Assembly: GCA_028875725.1 (NCBI GenBank)
Contig: JAPPCR010000006.1
Location: 1-64,000, forward strand
Source: Acidobacteriota bacterium
GTDB taxonomy: Bacteria > Acidobacteriota > Thermoanaerobaculia > Multivoradales > Multivoraceae
Direction: 5' to 3'
DNA: 64,000 nucleotides
The position numbers and the translations under genes are program-made. The notes beneath the pieces were generated by a model. The model made no database searches and was not told where the DNA came from. It saw only the letters and a program-made list of their open reading frames with translations. Positions within the stretch are counted from its first letter, which is position 1, and each line of letters opens with the position of its first letter. This document shows, in pieces, positions 57,298-64,000 of the stretch.

Positions 57298-58224
57298 TCA
57301 CCGCGCCCGCGGGTGGTACTGGTCGTACAGCGTCCGCAGGCGGTGCTCGTGGATGTGTGTGTAGATCTGCGTCGTCGTGATGTTCGCGTGTCCGAGCATG
57401 ACCTGGACGGCCCTCAGGTCGGCGCCGTGCTCCAGCAGGTGTGTGGCGAAGCTGTGGCGCAGCACGTGGGGCGACAGGTCGGGGATGCCCGCGCCCCGCC
57501 CGTAGTTCCTGAGCAGCTTCCAGAAGCCCTGCCGGGTCAGTCCGCTGCCGCGATAGCTGACGAAGACGACATCGTGGCGGCCCTTCGCCATCGCCGGCCG
57601 CACCTCCTTCAGGTAGCGCTGGAGCCAGGTTTCGGCCGACTCGCCCACCGGCACCACCCGTTCCTTGGCCCCCTTGCCGAACGCGATCAGGAAGCCGGCC
57701 TCGAGTTGGAGCTGGCTTCGTTCGAGGCCGACCATCTCGCTGACGCGGAGCCCCGTGGCGTAGAGCAGCTCGATCATCGCCCGGTCCCTTACGCCCGGAG
57801 CCCGGCTCGTGTCCGGGGCGCGGAGCAGTGCCTCGACCTGCTCCTCCCGCAGCACCTTGGGCAGGCGTCGCGGCAGGCGTGGCGGGTACAGGTTGACCGC
57901 CGGGTTGTCGTCGCGGTCGCCCTCGTTCACGAGGAAGGCGTAGAACCGGCGCATCGAGACCAGGGCGCGGCTTACCGAGCGGGGCGACAACCCGTCCCGG
58001 CGCAGGCGTCGCAGGTGCTGGCCGAGTTGGTCAACGGACGCCGTCAACAGGTTGCCGCCGGCGTCCTCCAGGTTGCCTGCCAGCCGGACGAGATCGCGGC
58101 GGTAAGCGTCCACCGTGTGCTGCGAGAGGCCGCGCTCCACCAGGAGCCCGTCCAGATAGCGGTCGAGTGTCCGTTCACTCTCAGACACTCTGGCGGGCCT
58201 GCTCAGCGTGTTCGTAGCGGCCAT
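57298..58224 (-). CDS. xerD: Tyrosine recombinase XerC/XerD
   Basis: The 308-residue protein has a SAM-like N-terminal core-binding domain (LDRYLDGLLVERGLSQHTVD) and a catalytic domain with all tyrosine-recombinase residues: R160 (ATGLRVSEM), K184, H253 and R256 (SPHVLRHSFATHLL), H279 (MLGHANITTTQIYTH) and Y288. Length and motifs fit XerC/XerD, which resolves chromosome dimers at dif. No dif site was recognised in the window. A single-copy phage-type integrase is less likely given the housekeeping context. ATG 58224; the upstream extension is not supported. Confidence 0.9.
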   Translation of the reverse strand: MAATNTLSRPARVSESERTLDRYLDGLLVERGLSQHTVDAYRRDLVRLAGNLEDAGGNLLTASVDQLGQHLRRLRRDGLSPRSVSRALVSMRRFYAFLVNEGDRDDNPAVNLYPPRLPRRLPKVLREEQVEALLRAPDTSRAPGVRDRAMIELLYATGLRVSEMVGLERSQLQLEAGFLIAFGKGAKERVVPVGESAETWLQRYLKEVRPAMAKGRHDVVFVSYRGSGLTRQGFWKLLRNYGRGAGIPDLSPHVLRHSFATHLLEHGADLRAVQVMLGHANITTTQIYTHIHEHRLRTLYDQYHPRAR

Positions 58225-58318
58225 TCCTATAGCCAGGAATCTATCAGTCGCCAAACACTGGGTGCGCGGGTCCTCTGACCCGCATCGAGCCCGAGTCACG
58301 CCACGCTACGATTCCCCG

Positions 58319-59959
58319 ATGATAAAGCGCACGATCGCTACAGCCCTTTGTTCGCTCTCCCTTCTTTGCCTCGCCGTCTGCGGCCAGCCCGCTCCCGATA
58401 CCGCGACTCTGCTCGCCACCTGGATCGACGACCTCTCGGACGACGCGATGGAGGGACGCGGCCCGGGTACCGCCGGCGACGTCATGGCCCGACAGTACAT
58501 AGCCGACGTGATGGCCGACACGGGCCTTGAACCCGCCGCGGCGGATGGAAGCTGGGAGCAGCCGTTCGACATCGTTGGCATCGACGCTGCCGTGCCCGAA
58601 ACCTGGACCTTCCGTTCGGGCGGCGGCGACAGCGTCGACTTCGCCTTCTGGGACGAGTTCATCGCGCACAGCGGCGTGCAGTCCGAGCGGGCCGCGATCG
58701 AAGACGCCGAGGTCGTGTTCGTCGGCTACGGCATCCAGGCGCCCGAGTACGGCTGGGACGACTACGGCGACGCCGACCTCACCGGCAAGGTGCTGGTCAT
58801 GCTGAACAACGACCCGGACTGGGATCCGGACCTGTTCGAGGGCAACCGGCGCCTCTACTACGGCCGCTGGACCTACAAGTACGAGAGCGCCGCGGCCCAG
58901 GGCGCGGCCGGCGCGATCATCATCCACACGACGCCTTCGGCCGGCTATGGCTTCAATGTGGTCCAGACGTCCTGGACGGGTCCACAGTTCGAACTCCCCG
59001 ACGAAGGTGAACCGCGGACGCAGGTCAACGCCTGGCTGACGGAAGAGGCGTCACGGCGCCTGTTCGAGCTGGCCGGCGTCGACTACGACGAGACCCTGGA
59101 GTCGGCCCGCAACGCCGACTTCACGCCGGTGCCGCTCGGTCTGTCCACCAGTCTGTCGCTCGCGAACACCGTGACGAGCGAGCAGACGGCCAACGTGCTC
59201 GGCGCCCTGCCGGGCAGTGACCCGGAACTGGCCGACGAGTGGATCGTGTTCACGGCCCACCACGACCACATCGGCATCTCGCCGGACGAGAGCCTGGAGG
59301 ACCGCATTTACAACGGCGCCCTCGACAACGCGGCCGGCGTCGCCCAGGTGCTCGCGATCGCCGGTGAACTGGCCGCGCAGAGCCCCGGACCGAGCCGCTC
59401 CATGCTGTTCCTGCTGGTCGGGGCGGAGGAGCAGGGCCTGCTCGGATCCGAGTACTACGCCGCCCACCCGACGGTTCCGCCGGGAAAGATGGTCGCGAAC
59501 ATCAACTACGACGGCGGCAACCAGTGGGGCCGCACCCGCGACGTGACCTACATCGGCTACGGCAAATCGAGCCTGGACGGGGTCGTCGAGGCCGCGGCAG
59601 CCGAACAGGGACGCACCGTGCTGCCCGACCAGTTTCCCGACCGGGGCTTCTTCTACCGCTCCGACCAGTTGAACTTCGCCCGCATCGGCGTGCCGGCGAT
59701 CTACCTGGACAACGGCACCGACTTCATCGGCCGGCCGCCGGGCTGGGGCGCGGAGCAACTGGAGGCCTGGACGACGAACGTCTACCACCAGGTGTCCGAC
59801 GAGTACAGCGAGGACTGGAACTTCGACGGCATGGTCGACGACGTCGAACTCGGCCTGGCCTGCGCCCGGGCCATCTCCGAGAACCCCGAATTCCCGACCT
59901 GGAACCCCGGCGACGAGTTCGAGGCAGCGCGCCTCGCCGCGCTCGCCGCTGTCGAGTAG
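58319..59959 (+). CDS. M28-family zinc aminopeptidase, exported
   Basis: The 546-residue protein has a signal peptide ending LLCLAVCGQ, possibly a lipoprotein signal although valine before the cysteine is unusual. A PA-like insert lies at about residues 135-260 (VFVGYGIQAPEYGWDDYGDA). The M28 zinc ligands follow: VFTAHHDHIG, GALDNAAGVAQVL, VGAEEQGLLGSEYYAAH, NINYDGG and VYHQVSDEYSEDWNF. It probably trims peptides outside the cytoplasm. ATG 58319 is divergent from xerD; the 94-base gap holds a hairpin gcgggtc-ctct-gacccgc (58266-58283). Confidence 0.93.
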   Translation: MIKRTIATALCSLSLLCLAVCGQPAPDTATLLATWIDDLSDDAMEGRGPGTAGDVMARQYIADVMADTGLEPAAADGSWEQPFDIVGIDAAVPETWTFRSGGGDSVDFAFWDEFIAHSGVQSERAAIEDAEVVFVGYGIQAPEYGWDDYGDADLTGKVLVMLNNDPDWDPDLFEGNRRLYYGRWTYKYESAAAQGAAGAIIIHTTPSAGYGFNVVQTSWTGPQFELPDEGEPRTQVNAWLTEEASRRLFELAGVDYDETLESARNADFTPVPLGLSTSLSLANTVTSEQTANVLGALPGSDPELADEWIVFTAHHDHIGISPDESLEDRIYNGALDNAAGVAQVLAIAGELAAQSPGPSRSMLFLLVGAEEQGLLGSEYYAAHPTVPPGKMVANINYDGGNQWGRTRDVTYIGYGKSSLDGVVEAAAAEQGRTVLPDQFPDRGFFYRSDQLNFARIGVPAIYLDNGTDFIGRPPGWGAEQLEAWTTNVYHQVSDEYSEDWNFDGMVDDVELGLACARAISENPEFPTWNPGDEFEAARLAALAAVE

Positions 59960-59976
59960 CACAAGGAGAGGATCCG

Positions 59977-60216
59977 ATGACCGAAGCCCGCATCGCGGAC
60001 CGCGTCCCGGCGAAGATCGAACTGGAAGCCGGCACCTACTGGTGGTGCCGCTGCGGCGAGTCGAAGAATCAACCGTTCTGCGATGGCTCCCACCGGGGTA
60101 CGGAGTTCGAACCGATGCGCCTTGCACTGGAGGAGGATCGCCGCGTCGCCCTCTGTCAGTGCAAGCGCAGCGAGAAGATGCCGCACTGCGACGGCAGCCA
60201 CCGGTTCCTGGACTGA
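59977..60216 (+). CDS. Tandem CDGSH iron-sulfur protein
   Basis: This 79-residue protein has two CDGSH motifs: C24-x-C26 with C35-D-G-S-H39 (WCRCGESKNQPFCDGSH) and C60-x-C62 with C71-D-G-S-H75 (CQCKRSEKMPHCDGSH). Each should hold a redox-active 2Fe-2S cluster with 3Cys-1His ligation. Two-motif bacterial proteins resemble the mitochondrial MiNT/CISD3 class. AAGGAGAGGATCCG precedes ATG 59977, 17 bases after the M28 gene, so the two are probably one transcript. Confidence 0.93.
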   Translation: MTEARIADRVPAKIELEAGTYWWCRCGESKNQPFCDGSHRGTEFEPMRLALEEDRRVALCQCKRSEKMPHCDGSHRFLD

Positions 60217-60221
60217 CTGGC

Positions 60222-61478
60222 TCAGCCGGGCACGATCTCGGCATCATGCCCGCACCACACCAGGCCTGACACCAGCTTCGGCAGAAACCGGGTCGACTTG
60301 GGGGGCAGCAGGTCGCCGTCTTCGGTGGCGAGCGCGAACTGCTTTGGGGTCATCGGGGGCAGGAAGACGCCGGCGGTGATTTCGGCGCGCTCGAGCAGCG
60401 CGACGATGTCGTCGGGGTTCGCCTCGTAGGCGATGCTGCCGTTGGTGGCTGACTCGATGGGTACGCCGGTGGTCTTCAACAGGTGATGGTGGAGCAGGAC
60501 GGCGGGCAGGTTCGCCTTGCGGCCCGGAGTGTCCGCCGGGGCGGCGTCCGGGTCGAGGGTCCAGAGTTCGGGGGCCTCGTCGCCCTCGAACCTGACGGCG
60601 AGCGCCGGTTGATCGGCCGCGGCGACGCAGGCGGCGATGGCTGCGCCGGCTCTTTCCCCGAGGGTCTCCCTCCGCAACGGCAGGGCGGACATCGCCTCGC
60701 GGTTCACCGGCACCCGAACGCCGCGATGGACCGGGTCGATCCGCAGGTTCGCGGAGGCCAGGCTGGTCAGTACGACCATCTTGCACGCCGCGGCGGTGCC
60801 GCTTGCGGCGCCCTCCTCGGCGGCGTAGGTCTGGGCGACCTGGGTGCGGTGGTGGCCGTCGGCGATTGCGGCGCGGGCGCCGGCGAGGGCGCCTGCGTAG
60901 GCGGCGATGCGCTCGGCGTCCGTGATCCGGTGGAGCGTGTGGACGTCGCCCGTCCACGGATCCGTGTGGCTGACCAGGGCATCTCCCGCGGCGCCGTCGC
61001 AGTCTTCGGCGAGCAGATGTTCCAGCGTGCCGTCGTCTTCGGCGAGGTAGAAGACGGGCTCGATGTCGATCCGGCTGAGCCGCAGCAGGTCCAGGCGCTC
61101 AGCGATCGACTTGGCAACCGTCTGCTCGTGCGGCCAGAGATCACCTTCGCGTCCCGGCTCGACGCCGACCAGGGCGCACAGGCCCAGCCGGATCGAGCCG
61201 TCCGGCTGGGTGATCGCGTAGGGGTAGATCGACGGTGTTTCGTCCCGCACCACGACTCCGGTTCCGGTCCATTCGCGGTGGAGCGCCACGGAGTGTTCGT
61301 GCGGCGTCAGATCGCCGTGTCCGACCGGTTTCGTGACGCGCGCGAACTGGTGCGGTGACTGCGCGTGCAGGCGGTCTCGCAGGGACTCGTCGATCTGGTC
61401 GAACGGCGGCGCCGCCTGCAGCGAGGCGTCGACCGTGGCGGAGTTGTAGTGGTAGCCCTGGAAGGCGTAGAGCTTCAT
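60222..61478 (-). CDS. DUF1015 family protein
   Basis: The 418-residue protein shows the DUF1015 pattern: N-terminal QAAPPFDQIDESLRDRLHAQ, a central AIADGHHRTQVAQTYAAE and a C-terminal MTPKQFALATEDGDLLPPKS with TRFLPKLVSGL. The family is related to SerK-type kinase/ParB-like folds and is often next to serine or phosphosugar genes, but its role here is unknown. AGGA lies in front of the ATG. It is the second gene after clpB with a 40-base gap, so it may be co-expressed with the chaperone. Confidence 0.85.
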   Translation of the reverse strand: MKLYAFQGYHYNSATVDASLQAAPPFDQIDESLRDRLHAQSPHQFARVTKPVGHGDLTPHEHSVALHREWTGTGVVVRDETPSIYPYAITQPDGSIRLGLCALVGVEPGREGDLWPHEQTVAKSIAERLDLLRLSRIDIEPVFYLAEDDGTLEHLLAEDCDGAAGDALVSHTDPWTGDVHTLHRITDAERIAAYAGALAGARAAIADGHHRTQVAQTYAAEEGAASGTAAACKMVVLTSLASANLRIDPVHRGVRVPVNREAMSALPLRRETLGERAGAAIAACVAAADQPALAVRFEGDEAPELWTLDPDAAPADTPGRKANLPAVLLHHHLLKTTGVPIESATNGSIAYEANPDDIVALLERAEITAGVFLPPMTPKQFALATEDGDLLPPKSTRFLPKLVSGLVWCGHDAEIVPG

Positions 61479-61518
61479 GTCGATTCCTGGGAGGTCTGGA
61501 GGTGGGTCGGGTGCAGCT

Positions 61519-64000
61519 TCAGGCGGCGCGGTTGCCGTCGCTGGACGCTTCGGCCGGGCCAGATGCGGACTCGCTTCGGATCGCGAGGCTACCGTCCTCC
61601 ACGTCGATCAGCACGCGGTCGCCGGGGCCGATGTCGCCGCCGACCAGGGCGCGGCCGACGCGGGTCTCGACCTCGCGCTGCAGGTAGCGCTTGAGCGGCC
61701 GCGCGCCGTAGACCGGGTCGTAGCCGGCGCGGGCGGTGAACTCGCGCGCCGCCGGGCTCAGCTCGAGGCCGATGCCCTGCTCGCCGAGCCGCTTCGCCAG
61801 GTCGGCGGTCAAGAGGCCGACGATCTGCTCGATCTCGGAGACGGTGAGCGGCGAGAACAGCACGACCTCGTCGATCCGGTTGAGGAACTCGGGCCGCATC
61901 GTGCGGCGGAGTTCGGTCATCACCGCGTCCCGGGCGGCGTCCGTGATCTTGCCCGCCGGCGTCACGCCTTCGAGCAGGATGGGCGACCCCAGGTTCGAGG
62001 TCATGATGACGACGGTGTTCCTGAAGTCGACCGTCCGCCCCTGCGAGTCGGTGATCCGGCCGTCGTCCAGGACCTGGAGCAGCACGTTGAACACGTCGCG
62101 GTGCGCCTTCTCGATCTCGTCGAAGAGGACGACCGCGTAGGGCTTGCGCCGCACCGCCTCGGTCAACTGACCGCCGTCCTCGTGGCCGACGTAGCCCGGC
62201 GGCGCACCGACCAGCCGGGACACAGTGTGGCGCTCCATGTACTCGCTCATGTCGATGCGGACGATGTTGTTCTCGGTGTCGAACAGCGCCTCGGCCAGGG
62301 TCTTGGCGAGCTCGGTCTTGCCGACTCCGGTGGGGCCAAGGAACAGGAAGGAGCCGATCGGGCGGCGCGGATCCTTGATTCCCGAGCGGGCGCGGATCAC
62401 CGCGTCCGCGACCAGTTGGACGGCTTCGTCCTGGCCGATCACCCGGCGGTGGAGGATCTCGTCGAGTCGCAGGAGCTTCTCGCGCTCGCCCTCGACCAGG
62501 CGGGTCACGGGCACGCCCGTCCACTTCGACACGATCTCCGCGATCTCGTTGTCGGTCACTTCTTCCCGCAGCAGCCGTCCCGCTCCGTCCGTCTCGCCGG
62601 TGGTCTGCTCCTGGGTTTCGAGCTTGGCCATCAGCCCCGGCAGCACCCCGTGACGGAGTTCGGCGGCCCGGTTCAGGTCGTACTGGCGCTCGGCGACTTC
62701 GATCTCGTGCCGTACCTGCTCGACCTGCTCGCGCACCTTCCGTTCGTCGTCGATCGCGGCCTTCTCGCTCTCCCACTGGCTGCGCATGGCGGCGGCCTTC
62801 GTACGCAGGTCGGCGAGTTCCCGCCTCAGCGTCTGCAGGCGCTTCCTGCTCGACTTGTCGGTCTCCTTGTTGAGCGCGGCTTCCTCGATCTCGAGCCGCA
62901 TGACGCGCCGGGTCACTTCGTCGAGCTCGGCCGGCAGGGAGTCGATCTCGGTGCGGATGAGGGCGCAGGCCTCGTCGACGAGGTCGATCGCCTTGTCGGG
63001 CAGGAACCGGTCCGAGACGTAGCGGTCCGACAGGGTGGCCGCGGCGACCAGGGAGTTGTCCTGGATGCGGACGCCGTGGTGGACCTCGAAGCGCTCGCGG
63101 AGGCCGCGCAGGATGGACACCGTGTCCTCGACCGAGGGCGCGTCGACGACGATCGGCTGGAAGCGCCGCTCGAGCGCCGCGTCCTTCTCGATGTACCTGC
63201 GGTACTCGTCGAGCGTGGTGGCCCCGATGCAGTGCAGCTCGCCACGCGCGAGCATCGGCTTCAGCAGGTTGCCGGCGTCGGTGGAACCCTCCGTGCGGCC
63301 GGCACCGACGATGTTGTGGACCTCGTCGATGAACAGGAGAACGCGGCCCTCGCTCTCGGCGATCTCGTTCAGCACCGCCTTCAAGCGCTCCTCGAACTCG
63401 CCGCGGTACTTGGCGCCGGCGAGCAGCGATCCGAGGTCGAGCGAGAACACGCTCCGGTCCTTGAGCCACTCGGGCACGTCGCCGCGGACGATGCGCTGGG
63501 CCAGACCCTCGACGATCGCCGTCTTGCCGACTCCGGGTTCGCCGATCAGGACCGGGTTGTTCTTGGTCTTGCGGGACAGGATGCGGATGGCGCGGCGAAT
63601 CTCCGAATCGCGGCCGATCACCGGATCCATCCGGCCGCTGCGCGCCTGGGCGACCAGATCGACGCCGTACTTCTCGAGCGCTTCGTAGGCCGTCTCCGGG
63701 TTGTTGCTCGTCACCCGCTGGGACCCGCGGACGGCCTTGAGCGCGTCCAGCAGGGGCTGCCGGGACAGGCCGGCTTCCGCGAGCGCCCGGCCGGCGCCGT
63801 CCTTGCCTTCCAGGGCGGCCAGCAGGAGATGCTCGACGGAGACGTAGTCGTCGCCGAACGTCCCGGCTTCGTCTTCGGCCCGTGCCAGGAGTTGTTCCAG
63901 CTCGGCCGTGATGTAGATCCTGCCGGCCTCGCCGCCGCCGGTCGAGACCCTGGGCCTGCGTTCGAGGTCGTCCTGAATCCTGGTCCGCAGTGCGCCGGCG
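61519..64000 (-). CDS. clpB: Chaperone ClpB (5' end outside the window)
   Basis: ClpB is the hexameric AAA+ disaggregase that works with DnaK. The window holds 826 codons; about the first 45 residues are missing to the right of 64000. The Clp-N repeat domain is partly present ([20 protein letters not shown] and [20 protein letters not shown]). AAA1 has Walker [10 protein letters not shown] and the arginine-finger region, then the coiled-coil M domain (about 61519+1000, [13 protein letters not shown] end) and AAA2 with [10 protein letters not shown], Walker [12 protein letters not shown] and the pore loop [20 protein letters not shown]. The frame is open across GTG 63714, which is internal. 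Confidence 0.96.
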   Translation of the reverse strand, partial: AGALRTRIQDDLERRPRVSTGGGEAGRIYITAELEQLLARAEDEAGTFGDDYVSVEHLLLAALEGKDGAGRALAEAGLSRQPLLDALKAVRGSQRVTSNNPETAYEALEKYGVDLVAQARSGRMDPVIGRDSEIRRAIRILSRKTKNNPVLIGEPGVGKTAIVEGLAQRIVRGDVPEWLKDRSVFSLDLGSLLAGAKYRGEFEERLKAVLNEIAESEGRVLLFIDEVHNIVGAGRTEGSTDAGNLLKPMLARGELHCIGATTLDEYRRYIEKDAALERRFQPIVVDAPSVEDTVSILRGLRERFEVHHGVRIQDNSLVAAATLSDRYVSDRFLPDKAIDLVDEACALIRTEIDSLPAELDEVTRRVMRLEIEEAALNKETDKSSRKRLQTLRRELADLRTKAAAMRSQWESEKAAIDDERKVREQVEQVRHEIEVAERQYDLNRAAELRHGVLPGLMAKLETQEQTTGETDGAGRLLREEVTDNEIAEIVSKWTGVPVTRLVEGEREKLLRLDEILHRRVIGQDEAVQLVADAVIRARSGIKDPRRPIGSFLFLGPTGVGKTELAKTLAEALFDTENNIVRIDMSEYMERHTVSRLVGAPPGYVGHEDGGQLTEAVRRKPYAVVLFDEIEKAHRDVFNVLLQVLDDGRITDSQGRTVDFRNTVVIMTSNLGSPILLEGVTPAGKITDAARDAVMTELRRTMRPEFLNRIDEVVLFSPLTVSEIEQIVGLLTADLAKRLGEQGIGLELSPAAREFTARAGYDPVYGARPLKRYLQREVETRVGRALVGGDIGPGDRVLIDVEDGSLAIRSESASGPAEASSDGNRAA

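Overview
The window is a contiguous stretch of a high-GC (roughly two-thirds G+C) bacterial chromosome with tightly packed, often overlapping genes and many GTG starts. The gene content is mostly housekeeping. The best lineage clue is a secreted VWFA-type protein of the kind typical of Acidobacteriota (49656-51401). It sits beside a 2-oxoglutarate:ferredoxin oxidoreductase (korAB), and class I aldolase FbaB and S55-peptidase genes lie elsewhere in the window. I infer a member of Acidobacteriota or a close relative; this is not proven by the sequence alone.

Layout. 1-13749 is a fused S10-spc-alpha ribosomal superoperon: tuf 3' end, rpsJ, rplC, rplD, rplW, rplB, rpsS, rplV, rpsC, rplP, rpmC, rpsQ, rplN, rplX, rplE, rpsH, rplF, rplR, rpsE, rpmD, rplO, secY, adk, infA, rpmJ, rpsM, rpsK, rpoA, rplQ. 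It lacks rpsN between rplE and rpsH, map between adk and infA, and rpsD between rpsK and rpoA. 13750-14493 is a gene-free gap between convergent operons and holds the most unusual feature of the window: two inverted copies of a ~175-nt palindromic element with a conserved core and compensating changes in the closing stem.

14494-19410 (minus) carries an EF-G-like GTPase and a pair of M16 peptidases, one with the zinc motif and one without. lexA follows (plus). The block 20138-25828 (minus) holds a GreA domain fused to a ~530-residue N-terminal region, gatC, gatA and a LysM amidase. 25999-37670 (plus) holds rodZ, tRNA-Pro(CGG), nfeD, a slipin, a SPOR protein, lnt, prfB with its programmed +1 frameshift, a glycosyltransferase, a multi-pass membrane protein, a Nudix-like protein with a degenerate Nudix box, and fbaB. 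A patatin (minus) is divergent from lipB-lipA-proline dehydrogenase-proC-recN. tsaC, an S55 peptidase, a beta-propeller protein and coaD follow on the plus strand.

49656-54348 (minus) holds korA-korB and the VWFA protein. A RsbU/SpoIIE-type phosphatase and a lytic transglycosylase (plus), xerD (minus), an M28 peptidase and a tandem CDGSH protein (plus) come next. The window ends with clpB (truncated at the right edge) followed by a DUF1015 gene (minus).

Overall the window supports translation, protein export, envelope building (RodZ, Lnt, SPOR, amidase, transglycosylase), lipoate and proline metabolism, and proteostasis. No CRISPR array, insertion sequence, prophage or known defence system was seen. 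The candidates for something undescribed are non-coding: the paired structured repeat at 13801-14454, and small GC palindromes at 26842-26903, 30055-30080 and 44253-44313, one of which lies inside the lnt reading frame.
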